Assembly: GCA_013139935.1 (NCBI GenBank)
Contig: WSZX01000201.1
Span: 1 to 8,403, forward strand
Reading direction: 5' to 3'
Length of the DNA: 8,403 nucleotides
Origin: Ardenticatenales bacterium
GTDB lineage: Bacteria; Chloroflexota; Anaerolineae; Promineifilales; UBA4811
Positions 1 through 7,108 of this stretch are shown piece by piece. Below the pieces are notes generated by a model. It worked only from the letters and a program-made list of their open reading frames with translations. It was not told the origin of the DNA and did no database searches. The position numbers were made by a program, and so were the translations under genes. Every line of letters starts with the position of its first letter. The stretch's first letter is position 1.

Positions 1-1
1 C

Positions 2-301
2 CGTCTGCTCAACGTGGCAGAGACGGTGGGGACGCCGCTGGTGCTCCGGTCAGGACGCTACACTGGGGGGTGTGAACTTCCCATCTGCCAAGGGACCGGC
101 AAGGTCCTGCGGTTGGAGGCCCATCTGCACGGCCGCGGCCAGTTTTCCTGGTCCGAGAGCTACGCCTACGCCGATAGCTATACCGACATTCCCTTGTTGG
201 AGCGGGTGGGGCACCCGGTGGCCGTTTACCCCGACGAGCAACTGGCTGCCCACGCCCAGGGTCAGGGATGGCAGGTCATGGAGTCAAACGGTTGCAGGTA
301 G
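2..301 (+). CDS. HAD-superfamily (HAD-IB-like) phosphatase, C-terminal part, truncated by window edge
   Basis: The reading frame is open from the left edge, so only about 99 C-terminal residues are visible; the GTG at 14 is internal to the domain and is not taken as the start. What is seen fits the last part of a HAD subclass IB hydrolase (phosphoserine-phosphatase-like): a strand with SGRYTGG, then GTGKVLRL, whose Lys matches HAD motif III, then YADSYTDIPLLE, a motif IV with the two acidic residues that bind Mg2+, and the usual ending GHPVAVYPDEQL followed by a GW-x-V strand. Motifs I (DxDxT) and II lie outside the window. The family removes phosphate from small phosphomonoesters in the cytoplasm; the substrate cannot be told. 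The gene converges on the minus-strand operon and has no visible functional link to it. The family call is firm; the exact role is open. Confidence 0.85.
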   Translation, partial: RLLNVAETVGTPLVLRSGRYTGGCELPICQGTGKVLRLEAHLHGRGQFSWSESYAYADSYTDIPLLERVGHPVAVYPDEQLAAHAQGQGWQVMESNGCR

Positions 302-305
302 TCAT

Positions 306-325
306 TGCCATCAGGGCAGATGGCA
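306..325. other. Perfect 7-bp inverted repeat between convergent genes
   Basis: TGCCATC (306-312) and GATGGCA (319-325) are perfect complements around a six-base loop, starting 5 bases after the HAD stop codon. The position suits a transcription end for the + strand gene, but no T-run follows on either strand, so it is at best a weak or factor-assisted terminator. The rest of the 302-407 gap shows nothing else clear. Confidence 0.35.
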
Positions 326-407
326 TGAGCTACCCGTGCAGTCTCGTGGCGAATAGTGTAGGACGGTTGGGGCTCTAAGGGTATCGCATCTCCCACGACC
401 TCAGCCC

Positions 408-1508
408 TCACGAGCTAGTGGCAAGCTCACAGCGCAGCGCTCCCGGCTTGCAGACGGCAACACAGAGACCGCAGAGACGACACTCGCCCTCATCCACGCG
501 CATCTCATCGCCGACAAGCCTGCGCGCACGGTAGGCGCATACCTCCACACAACGGTTGCAGTGAGTGCAACAATCAGCATCAAAAGCAAAGGTCAACCCG
601 GCCGGCTCCAGCGGTGTCTTCAGATGGGACAGAGTGAGACCCTGCAGTTGGGCTGCGCAGTCATAGTCGTGCGCCACCAGGAACTGGCGCATCTCCTTGA
701 CCGCCCTGTCAAAAAAGTCGAGCCCGCGCAGCAGCGGGGCAGTGTGGACGCCGACGGCTGTCGCCCCGGCCATCAACATCTCCACCGCCTCAACCCCCCG
801 GCCGATACCGCCCGTGCCCACGATGGGAACGTCATAGCGCAATGCAATATCGGCTACTATGCGCTGGGAGATGGGGCGAATGGGAGAGCCGGAGAGCCAA
901 CCGGTCCGGTTCAGCACCGGCCGCCCGGTCTCGATGTCTATCCGCAAGGTGGGGCCAATGGAATCTATCGCCGCGATTCCGTCGGCGCCCGCCTTGACCA
1001 AGGCGCCAACCACATCCAGCAGGTCGGGCCAGTTGGCGCTGACCTTGGCCAAGACCGGAGCCTCCACCGCCGCTTTGGCTGCTCTCACCAGCGCCGGCAT
1101 GTCCCCGGCCACATAGGATACCACTTCCAGCATATCCACCCCGGCGGCCGCCACCGGGCCCGCCCACGCCTCCACATCGGCGGCCGTGTGCCCCAGGCTG
1201 GCGATAAGGATGCCGTCCCGTTCCCTCAGCGCCGGTAGCTCTCTGTCCACCCATGCCTCGGCCGTCAGGTCCGACCATCCCTCAGTATTGAGCAAGGCGC
1301 CCTGGCCAATATCGGCCATGTGAGGGATGGGATTGATGGTGGGGCGCGAACTGATGGTCTTGGTCACCACCGCGCTCGATCCGGCCGCAAACGCTGCCCG
1401 GATCGCCTTGGCAGAAAACGACAACGGCCCAGAGGCAAGCACAAAGGGATTGGCCAGCGTCAGGCCGCAGAGTTCAACCGCTAGATCGGGTGTTTCTTGT
1501 CTCTCCAT
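408..1508 (-). CDS. Dihydroorotate dehydrogenase-fold flavoprotein with C-terminal 2x[4Fe-4S] ferredoxin domain (PreA-like)
   Basis: This 366-residue protein has an FMN-binding TIM barrel of the dihydroorotate/dihydropyrimidine dehydrogenase family: ANPFVLASGPLS near the N-terminus, TKTIS (Lys about 50), AKVSANW, GWLSGSPIRPISQR, and the phosphate-binding GTGGIGRG (231-238). It ends in a ferredoxin domain with two CX2CX2CX3C motifs (Cys 314/317/320/324 and 343/346/349/353). Domain order matches PreA of NAD-dependent dihydropyrimidine dehydrogenase, so the ferredoxin part probably feeds electrons to or from FMN. The expected catalytic loop (Asn-x-Ser-Cys-Pro) is absent, with LEVVSYV in its place, and the later Thr-Asn-Thr is Ile-Asp-Ser, so ordinary pyrimidine reduction is doubtful. 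ATG at 1508 has GGAAGG just upstream; a TTG at 1598 would add 30 unconserved-looking residues. It is the last gene of the operon and overlaps the MoaD-like frame by 35 bases. Confidence 0.88.
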   Translation of the reverse strand: MERQETPDLAVELCGLTLANPFVLASGPLSFSAKAIRAAFAAGSSAVVTKTISSRPTINPIPHMADIGQGALLNTEGWSDLTAEAWVDRELPALRERDGILIASLGHTAADVEAWAGPVAAAGVDMLEVVSYVAGDMPALVRAAKAAVEAPVLAKVSANWPDLLDVVGALVKAGADGIAAIDSIGPTLRIDIETGRPVLNRTGWLSGSPIRPISQRIVADIALRYDVPIVGTGGIGRGVEAVEMLMAGATAVGVHTAPLLRGLDFFDRAVKEMRQFLVAHDYDCAAQLQGLTLSHLKTPLEPAGLTFAFDADCCTHCNRCVEVCAYRARRLVGDEMRVDEGECRLCGLCVAVCKPGALRCELATSS

Positions 1509-1860
1509 CGCCTTCCGCTCGCAGATCAACGCCGGATTCCTTTTGCTTTCGCCCGCATGCTCCCGCGCGGTCCCAATCGTGCCCGCCAGAGACGGCAAGA
1601 AACAGCCGCAACTCGTCGCCGTCGTTCAAGGTGACGGCGTTCCTCTCGGCGGCCGCGAGGGAGTCGTTATGGAATACCACCAGGTGGGGTGAGATCTCTC
1701 CCTCTGGCCCCAGCAGCATCCCGCGCAACGCGGAGGGGTTGTTCTCCGCCAGGTGTTTCAAAGCCGCGACCAACGATGCGTCGGTGGGCAACGTGACGGT
1801 CTCGTTCGCCAAGCCTCGCGCCCAGCGGAGCGGGGTGTGATAGCGCACCGAGATGTTCAT
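1474..1860 (-). CDS. MoaD/ThiS-family ubiquitin-like sulfur carrier with C-terminal extension
   Basis: Small beta-grasp protein. MNISVRY and ETVTLPTDASLVAALKHLAE open it, a VVFHNDSLA strand follows, and DGDELRLFLAVSGG carries the diglycine that ends normal MoaD/ThiS proteins. In the family, the terminal Gly is adenylated and thiocarboxylated so that it donates sulfur to molybdopterin (used for both Mo and W cofactors) or to other pathways. MoaD-like genes next to AOR genes are a recurrent arrangement, supporting a role in tungstopterin supply. The oddity is that the frame does not stop after the Gly-Gly (residues 92-93 from ATG 1860; codons end at 1582). It continues for 35 polar, charged residues to a TGA at 1474, overlapping the next gene's start. 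The start is ATG 1860 in TGATG, sharing one base with the AOR stop; GTG 1863 is an equally coupled alternative with AGAGG ten bases upstream. Confidence 0.85.
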   Translation of the reverse strand: MNISVRYHTPLRWARGLANETVTLPTDASLVAALKHLAENNPSALRGMLLGPEGEISPHLVVFHNDSLAAAERNAVTLNDGDELRLFLAVSGGHDWDRAGACGRKQKESGVDLRAEGDGETRNTRSSG

Positions 1861-3764
1861 CACGGAAGGTTCAGCCTCTCGACTGCATCGGCCAACCCCA
1901 GCCGGTGAAGCGTCTCGGCGGTTGGGCGGCCGGTTGACACATCCCAGCCACGCAAGGTGAAATACTCGTCCAGCATCGGTTCCAGGTCAATCACCTGCCC
2001 TTTGGCATTGCCGGAAGGGGAGGGCTCATGGGAAAAGCGACGCGGGAGCACATCATCAGCGCGCGTGATGCCATGCCACACATCATAGCATCGTTGCAGG
2101 TTGTAAATGCGCTCGCCGATCCGCTTCAAGCGCTCGACCGTCATCTCCATCCCCGTCGCTGCTTCCATCGCCTCGGCTATGTCCGGCCAGTATAGCTCGG
2201 CCATCACAAAAGTGCCGCCGGACTTGCACAGGCCGGCCGAGTCTATCACCGCGCCAAAATCCTCACCGTCTTTGACCAACATGGGCTTGTATCGAGTTGC
2301 CAAGGGGTCCGCCAGTTCCGGTAGATATTCCTCGCCGTAGCGACGGCGCGCCTCTTCCGGGTTGCCGGTCTCGTCAATAGTGGGAAAGGCCTTCAGGTGA
2401 TCTGCTCCCCGGGTGGAGGTGACATGCGCCAGCCCCATCGAGCGTTGGGCGCGGCCGTCCTGGGCCGGGATCTCCATCCCCTTTACGTGCATGGCATACT
2501 CTTCCGCTCCTCGGCCGATGGCCGCGGCCGCCTCGCGTACCCCGTCGGCCAGCAGGTCCCCAAATCCTTTCCGATGGGCTATCATTTCCACCAACTGCAG
2601 GGTCGTTTCCACGTCACCCCATTCCAGCGCTAGCCCGCCAGTGTCGGCCGGGGTGAGGATTCCCTTTTCCCACAGTTCCATAGCAAAAGAGATGACCCGC
2701 CCAGCGGAGATGGTATCCAGGCCCAGATCGTCGCACAGCTGATTGGCGTAGAGGATGCTGTCCAGGTCCGGGTTCAGAATGGCCGCCCCAAACGAGTTCA
2801 GCGTCTCATATTCCACGCTGTGCAGTTCCGTGCCAGCGTAGCGGCCGTCGGGAAGGCGGTACAGTTTGTCGCAGGCGACCGGGCAGTTGTAGCAGGCCAT
2901 GTGGCGCACAAAGGCGCGGGCCTCTAGCGCATCGGCGTCAATCCGGTCAACCTCATCGTAGCTGCCCATCTGAAAATTCTTGGTGGGAAAGCGGCCGAGC
3001 GCGTTCATCAGGGCGACGATTCCGGGGGTGCCGTGGCGGTGGACGGCCGGGTAGATCGGGTTCTCACGCAGGCGGCGGCGGAAATCCCGGGCCAAATCGC
3101 GGAACCGGTCAGGGTCGGCCAGAGGGACTTTGCAGTGACCGCGGGCGGCTATTGCCTTGAGGTTCTTTGAGCCCATGACCGCGCCCAGTCCACAGCGGGC
3201 AGCCGACCGCTGCGAGGTAACCTGAATGCCGGCAAAACGGACCAGATGCTCCCCGGCCGGGCCGATGATGGCGGTCTTGATCTTGTCGTCGCCCCAGGCA
3301 TTGCGGATGGCCTCCTCGGCCCGGCTGGTGGTCAGACCCCACAGATCACGAGCATCTCGCAGCTCAACCTGCCTGTCCATGATGTGGAGGTAGACCGGGT
3401 GTGCCGCCCGGCCGGTGAATACAATCATGTCCCATCCGGCGGATTTCAACTCGGGGCCAAAATGCCCGCCCGCGTTGGAATCGCCATAGATGCCAGTGAG
3501 GGGGGATTTGGCGACGACCGCGACCCGGCCGGAGGTGGGCATCCCGGTACCGCACAGGGGGCCGGTAGCAAACACGAGGATGTTCTCCGGGGCCAGTGGA
3601 TCCACCCCGGGTCCAACTCGCTCCCAAAGCAGGTGAGAGCCAAAACCATTACCGCCAAGGTAACCCTCTGCGAGCGATGGGTCCAGTTCGCGTGGCTCGA
3701 TCCGGCCGCTCGTTAAATCAACGTGCAGCCATGTTCCGGTGTAACCTTCGTACTTGGTGGTCAT
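1860..3764 (-). CDS. Aldehyde:ferredoxin oxidoreductase family tungsten enzyme (paralogue B)
   Basis: A 634-residue protein, full length for the AOR family (about 600-640). It starts with the typical EGYTGTWLHVDLTSG and shows GGNGFG, ATGPLCGTGMPTSGR, GGHFGPELKSAGWD, and RCGLGAVMGSKNLKAIAARG, all AOR N-domain signatures. The [4Fe-4S] ligands are CX2CX3C (Cys 291/294/298, CYNCPVAC) and Cys 513 in DSAGLC. The two pterin-contact motifs DxxGLD (345-350, DDLGLD) and DxxGLC (508-513) are intact, as are VEYET (Glu 318/320) and TSTRGADHL (His about 456). Known relatives oxidise aldehydes to acids, or run in reverse, with ferredoxin; the substrate here is unknown. The ATG lies in ATGA shared with the amidohydrolase stop, preceded by AAAGGG, so translation is coupled. 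A longer in-frame start at 3836 would lie inside the upstream gene and add 24 non-family residues, so it was not used. There is no signal peptide; it is cytoplasmic. Confidence 0.95.
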   Translation of the reverse strand: MTTKYEGYTGTWLHVDLTSGRIEPRELDPSLAEGYLGGNGFGSHLLWERVGPGVDPLAPENILVFATGPLCGTGMPTSGRVAVVAKSPLTGIYGDSNAGGHFGPELKSAGWDMIVFTGRAAHPVYLHIMDRQVELRDARDLWGLTTSRAEEAIRNAWGDDKIKTAIIGPAGEHLVRFAGIQVTSQRSAARCGLGAVMGSKNLKAIAARGHCKVPLADPDRFRDLARDFRRRLRENPIYPAVHRHGTPGIVALMNALGRFPTKNFQMGSYDEVDRIDADALEARAFVRHMACYNCPVACDKLYRLPDGRYAGTELHSVEYETLNSFGAAILNPDLDSILYANQLCDDLGLDTISAGRVISFAMELWEKGILTPADTGGLALEWGDVETTLQLVEMIAHRKGFGDLLADGVREAAAAIGRGAEEYAMHVKGMEIPAQDGRAQRSMGLAHVTSTRGADHLKAFPTIDETGNPEEARRRYGEEYLPELADPLATRYKPMLVKDGEDFGAVIDSAGLCKSGGTFVMAELYWPDIAEAMEAATGMEMTVERLKRIGERIYNLQRCYDVWHGITRADDVLPRRFSHEPSPSGNAKGQVIDLEPMLDEYFTLRGWDVSTGRPTAETLHRLGLADAVERLNLP

Positions 3765-5083
3765 TGACCCTTTACCCACAGATCGTGCGCCGCCCGATTG
3801 ACCCGGCCACGCAATTCCTCCAGATCCACGTCGCATACCACCCCGTCGCGCACCAGCATCTCGCCCGCCACCATTGTTCCTCTAACATCCTGCCGGTTCC
3901 GATAGAGCAGCAATTGCTCGTAGAGATTGTGCGCAGCTAGCGGAGTGGGCAGATCGGCACTGATCAACTGGAGATCGGCCTGCCAGCCGGGTTCCAGACG
4001 CCCCACCCTCTCCAGCCCCAGCGTGTGCGCTCCCCCTTCGGTGGCCAGATACCAGACCTGATCGGCCGGCATCACCTGCGGGTTCAAATGGTTGGCCTTG
4101 TGAATGAGAAAAGCGCCGCGCATCACCTCGAAAAAGTCATTGATGTAACCATCGCTGCCCAGCCCAAGTGGTATCCCGGCCGCCAGCATTTGGGGGATAG
4201 GCGCTATGCCGCCGCCGACCTCGCAGTTACTCAGCGGCATATGGACAGTTCGGACGCCCCGCGCCGCCATCAGGCTGATTTCATCGGGCTCGATCTGCAC
4301 GCATTGGGATGCCAACATGCGCGACCCCGCCACCCCCAGATCGTCATAGTAGGGGATGGTCCGCCGGCCGTACTGCTCCAGGCAACGCTCCGGCTCGTGC
4401 ACCCCTTCGGCGCAGTGCATGTGGACGAGGCTGTCCAGGTCGGCCGCCAAGCCAAAGGCCCGGCGGATGAACCCGGCCGAGCAGGTAAAGGTGGTGTGAA
4501 AACAGATCATCCCACTCACCAGCCTGCCTTCCTGCCGACAGTGACGGACAAAATCGGCGTTCTCCCGCTGACCCAATTGACCGTTTTCCGGACTGACACG
4601 CTCGGTCGCCTCGAAGGAGAGGATGGCCCGCATCCCCCGCCCGTCGACCACCGCCTTTTGTGCCTTGAGCACGCCGGGAATGGCGTTGGGAGCTTCCAGA
4701 CAGTCATAGAAGCTGGTAACGCCGCCCCGCAACATCTCAACGCAACCCCAGTCGGTGGCGGCGCATATCATCTCCTGATCGAGCGCATCCTCTACCAGCG
4801 GCCACCAGAAATCCTTCAGAAAGCTCCAAAAATCCGTTGGCGCCTTGTCCCCCGGAACCTCAATGCCGTGGGCCAGCACCCCATAGAGATGAGTGTGGGC
4901 GTTGATGAAACCGGGGGCAATCACGCACCCGCCGGCATCGTACACCAGATCATCGGGAAAATCTCGGCGCAGATCTGCATGGCGACCAATCGCTGCTACC
5001 GTATCCCCCACCACTCGCACACCCCAACCCGCCTTGGGCAACTCTTTCGCCGTGCTGACAAACCAATCTCCGAGAATGAGCAT
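3761..5083 (-). CDS. SsnA-like amidohydrolase (chlorohydrolase/deaminase, TRZ/ATZ-type)
   Basis: A 440-residue metal-dependent amidohydrolase. An N-terminal strand MLILGDWFVST and GGCVIAPGFINAHTHLYG give the HxH metal pair (His 63/65). Other sites are a strand-5 HCAE (His 223, Glu 226), FHTTFTCS with His 196, and the strand-8 Asp in GLGSDGY (Asp 311). FLKDFWWPLVEDALDQE, GVTSFYDCLEAPNA and ADLPTPLAAHNLYEQ resemble the SsnA group (annotated as a putative aminohydrolase of selenium/purine metabolism) more than guanine or cytosine deaminases. The family hydrolyses C-N or C-Cl bonds of N-heterocycles. The strand-6 His of the usual AHC motif is Gln 260 here (SQC), which may alter or weaken activity. 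ATG 5083 is preceded by GCAGGT about seven bases away; the frame extends to GTG 5131, but the extra 16 residues look non-coding. The stop overlaps the next AOR start (ATGA). The amidohydrolase call is firm; the substrate is unknown. Confidence 0.9.
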   Translation of the reverse strand: MLILGDWFVSTAKELPKAGWGVRVVGDTVAAIGRHADLRRDFPDDLVYDAGGCVIAPGFINAHTHLYGVLAHGIEVPGDKAPTDFWSFLKDFWWPLVEDALDQEMICAATDWGCVEMLRGGVTSFYDCLEAPNAIPGVLKAQKAVVDGRGMRAILSFEATERVSPENGQLGQRENADFVRHCRQEGRLVSGMICFHTTFTCSAGFIRRAFGLAADLDSLVHMHCAEGVHEPERCLEQYGRRTIPYYDDLGVAGSRMLASQCVQIEPDEISLMAARGVRTVHMPLSNCEVGGGIAPIPQMLAAGIPLGLGSDGYINDFFEVMRGAFLIHKANHLNPQVMPADQVWYLATEGGAHTLGLERVGRLEPGWQADLQLISADLPTPLAAHNLYEQLLLYRNRQDVRGTMVAGEMLVRDGVVCDVDLEELRGRVNRAAHDLWVKGQ

Positions 5084-5122
5084 TGAGCACCTGCCTTTAG
5101 TCCTACTTCGCGTCGGCGGCCA

Positions 5123-5146
5123 CCCGGGCACGGCCGCAGTGCCGGG
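5123..5146 (-). other. Intercistronic hairpin just after the AOR A stop codon
   Basis: Directly after the TGA at 5149-5147, the minus strand reads CCCGGCAC, a seven-base loop, then GTGCCCGGG, which is an 8-bp GC stem with one bulged base. No U-run follows. It lies in the only non-overlapping junction of the operon (63 bases) and could trim or stabilise the mRNA or reduce read-through into the amidohydrolase. The sequence alone does not decide which. Confidence 0.4.
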
Positions 5147-7057
5147 TCACAGGACGCTTCTTCCTTCGGCTTTCAGATCCAACCCAATACAAGTGTCCAG
5201 CAACGGCCGCCCCTCCATGTCCCACCCGCGTAGCCCGTAGTACCGATCGAGCATCGCATCCCAATCGTGGATGATGCCGGTGGCTACCGGCTGCTCCGAG
5301 CGGCGGACCTCCCCGGTGGCCTCATCGAGTGTGAACTCGTAGAGATCGGCTGGCTCCTCGGTGAAACGCGCCGGAAGCCGATCGTCAGCCCGCGAGAACC
5401 CCTGCCGTACATTGTACAGCCGCTCCAAATTGACAATCCGCTCGCCGATCCGCAGCAAGTCCTCGCCGGATAGGTCCATCCCCAGGGCCCGCAGACCGGC
5501 CGCCAGGTCTTCTGGGAGCAGAGCATATCCCTCGCTGGTGGTAAACTTGCATATACCCAACGCATCGGTCAGGGCGCAATAATGCTCGCCATAGATCAGC
5601 ATGTCGGCTTTGTACTTTTCGCAATCGGTTTCCATCAGTTCGGGAACGATCTCGGCCGGGAAGAGCTTCTGAGCCACATCCCAGGCGCCGGCCAAGTCAA
5701 TTGCAGGCAGGCCATAGAGGTGATCCGCGCCCCGGTTGGAGGTAGCGTGTCCCAGCCCAAACCCCTTGGCAAAGCGGGGCTCCTGGCGCGGAAGTTCCAT
5801 ACCCTTGACGTGCATAGCATAGGCTTCCGCCCCGTGGCCGATGATCTCCGCCGCCCGTCGCACGCCCTGGCCCAGCATCTCCCCCAACCCCTCTCGTTGA
5901 CCGATCAACTGAACGAGACCCAGAATCGTGTCAGCGTCTCCCCATTCCAAGGAGAGATGGGGATCAGAGAGCAACCCATTTTCGTGACACTCCATAACAA
6001 AGGCAATGGCCACCCCGGTCGAGATGGTGTCCAGGCCCAGTTCGTTGCAGAGGTGGTTGGCATAGATAACGACATCCAGATTGTCATTCCAGCACATCGG
6101 CCCAAACGCGTCGGTGGTCTCGTACTCGGGTCCTTCGAGCCGGCAATGGTACTCGCTGTTTTCGACCTCGCTGACCCGTGAACAGCGAACGGGGCAGGCA
6201 AAACAGCCGACCTTCTCAACCACCCACCCCTGGTGCAGAGTTTCGGCGTCGATACGGTGGATAAAGGGAACCTGCACAAGCTGGTGGTTCTTGGCCGGCA
6301 GGTCACCCGACATGTTCTTGGGCCGCATAAGAAACGTGGTTCCGTGCTCAATCAAACCCGCCATCTTGGGATCCTGGATCAGGCGACGGGATGTTTCAGC
6401 AGACAGGCGGCGAAAGCTCCCCGGCATCCTGGCCCGACTCGTCGCCCTAACATGAATGGCCTTCAAATGCTTTGAGCCCATTACCGCCCCGCCTCCGGCG
6501 CGGGCAGCTGCCCGGCTGTAATCGTTGATAATCGCCGCCAACGACACCTGGCGCTCCCCCGCCAATCCGATGCAGGCGACGCGCCCGCGGCCGTCGCTCC
6601 CCGGAGCGCCCAGGAGTTGATCATGAACAGCCGACGTCGACTGTCCCCAGAGATGGCCGGCCTTGGCAATGCGGATCCGGTCATCAACAATCTCAAGGTA
6701 GACGGGCTGTTCGGCCCGGCCGCTGATGACGAGAGCATCAAAGCCGGCCCGGCGCAGTTCCGGCCCCAGGTGGCCGCCCGTATTGGCATAGCCGTAACCC
6801 CCGGTCAGCGGCGACTTGAATGTCACGTGGCAGCGAGACGATGCCGGCCAACCGGTGCCCGCGAGAGGACCAGTGGAGAAGATAAGGAGGTTGTCCGGGC
6901 CCAGAGGGTCCACGTCAGTACCCACGCGATCAAAGAGGAACTTGGCCCCATAGCCGCGGCCGCCAAGGAAACGCTCCAGCAGGTCCGGGTTCGTGGAAAC
7001 GACGCGCACTGTCTCCCGCGCAAGGTCGACGTAGGCCGTCTTTAATGCTCTGTCCAT
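5147..7057 (-). CDS. Aldehyde:ferredoxin oxidoreductase family tungsten enzyme (paralogue A), first gene of operon
   Basis: A 636-residue AOR-family protein. Family signatures are LGGRGYGAKFLFDRVG, STGPLAGTGWPASSR, NTGGHLGPELRRAGFD and GGGAVMGSKHLKAIHV. Cluster ligands are CFACPVRC (Cys 285/288/292) and Cys 503 in DALGIC. The pterin motifs are NELGLD (338-343, Asn in place of the usual Asp) and DALGIC. GPEYET places Glu at 311 and 313, and TSNRGADHL carries His 446. It should bind a tungsten bis-pterin and one [4Fe-4S] cluster and use ferredoxin. It is clearly a distant paralogue of the other AOR in the operon, with different residues around the C-terminal Cys (GICKFTT against GLCKSGG) and after KGME (LPRQEPR against IPAQDGR), suggesting a different substrate. 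Start choice is ambiguous: ATG 7057 (AGGG seven bases upstream) fits the family N-terminus, while TTG 7075 has a stronger ribosome site and adds six residues. Confidence 0.94.
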   Translation of the reverse strand: MDRALKTAYVDLARETVRVVSTNPDLLERFLGGRGYGAKFLFDRVGTDVDPLGPDNLLIFSTGPLAGTGWPASSRCHVTFKSPLTGGYGYANTGGHLGPELRRAGFDALVISGRAEQPVYLEIVDDRIRIAKAGHLWGQSTSAVHDQLLGAPGSDGRGRVACIGLAGERQVSLAAIINDYSRAAARAGGGAVMGSKHLKAIHVRATSRARMPGSFRRLSAETSRRLIQDPKMAGLIEHGTTFLMRPKNMSGDLPAKNHQLVQVPFIHRIDAETLHQGWVVEKVGCFACPVRCSRVSEVENSEYHCRLEGPEYETTDAFGPMCWNDNLDVVIYANHLCNELGLDTISTGVAIAFVMECHENGLLSDPHLSLEWGDADTILGLVQLIGQREGLGEMLGQGVRRAAEIIGHGAEAYAMHVKGMELPRQEPRFAKGFGLGHATSNRGADHLYGLPAIDLAGAWDVAQKLFPAEIVPELMETDCEKYKADMLIYGEHYCALTDALGICKFTTSEGYALLPEDLAAGLRALGMDLSGEDLLRIGERIVNLERLYNVRQGFSRADDRLPARFTEEPADLYEFTLDEATGEVRRSEQPVATGIIHDWDAMLDRYYGLRGWDMEGRPLLDTCIGLDLKAEGRSVL

Positions 7058-7081
7058 GGATACGCCCTGATCCAAGGTTTG

Positions 7082-7090
7082 TCCCCCTTT
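7082..7090 (-). promoter_or_regulatory. Strong Shine-Dalgarno-like site that favours a TTG start for AOR A
   Basis: The minus strand reads AAAGGGGGA, with seven bases between the G-run and the TTG at 7075. This is a better-placed site than the AGGG (7068-7065) that serves ATG 7057. Either the TTG is the real start or both are used. Confidence 0.45.
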
Positions 7091-7099
7091 GACTCTCTG

Positions 7100-7108
7100 A
7101 TCATACCA
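7100..7108 (-). promoter_or_regulatory. Candidate extended -10 promoter for the AOR operon
   Basis: The minus strand has TGGTATGAT, an extended -10 (TGn plus TATGAT, one mismatch to consensus). There is no recognisable -35 (CACCGG at the right distance). Transcription from about 7093 would leave a very short leader ending in the AAAGGGGGA ribosome site. Judged by eye only. Confidence 0.25.

Noticed and set aside
306..325. Inverted repeat as a classical Rho-independent terminator
   Set aside because: The stem is perfect but short, and no T-run follows on either strand, so it is listed only as an inverted repeat.
561..1238. + strand open frame of 225 codons opposite the DHOD-like gene
   Set aside because: Low-complexity, His/Arg/Gly-rich translation with no family features; a shadow of the minus-strand gene.
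408..1508. Assignment as pyrD (pyrimidine biosynthesis)
   Set aside because: No catalytic Cys/Ser loop, an added ferredoxin domain, and an operon with AOR genes rather than other pyr genes.
4025..5086. Long + strand open frame (353 codons) opposite the amidohydrolase
   Set aside because: Antisense to a gene with clear family motifs. Its translation has no recognisable domain, and long antisense frames are expected in GC-rich DNA.
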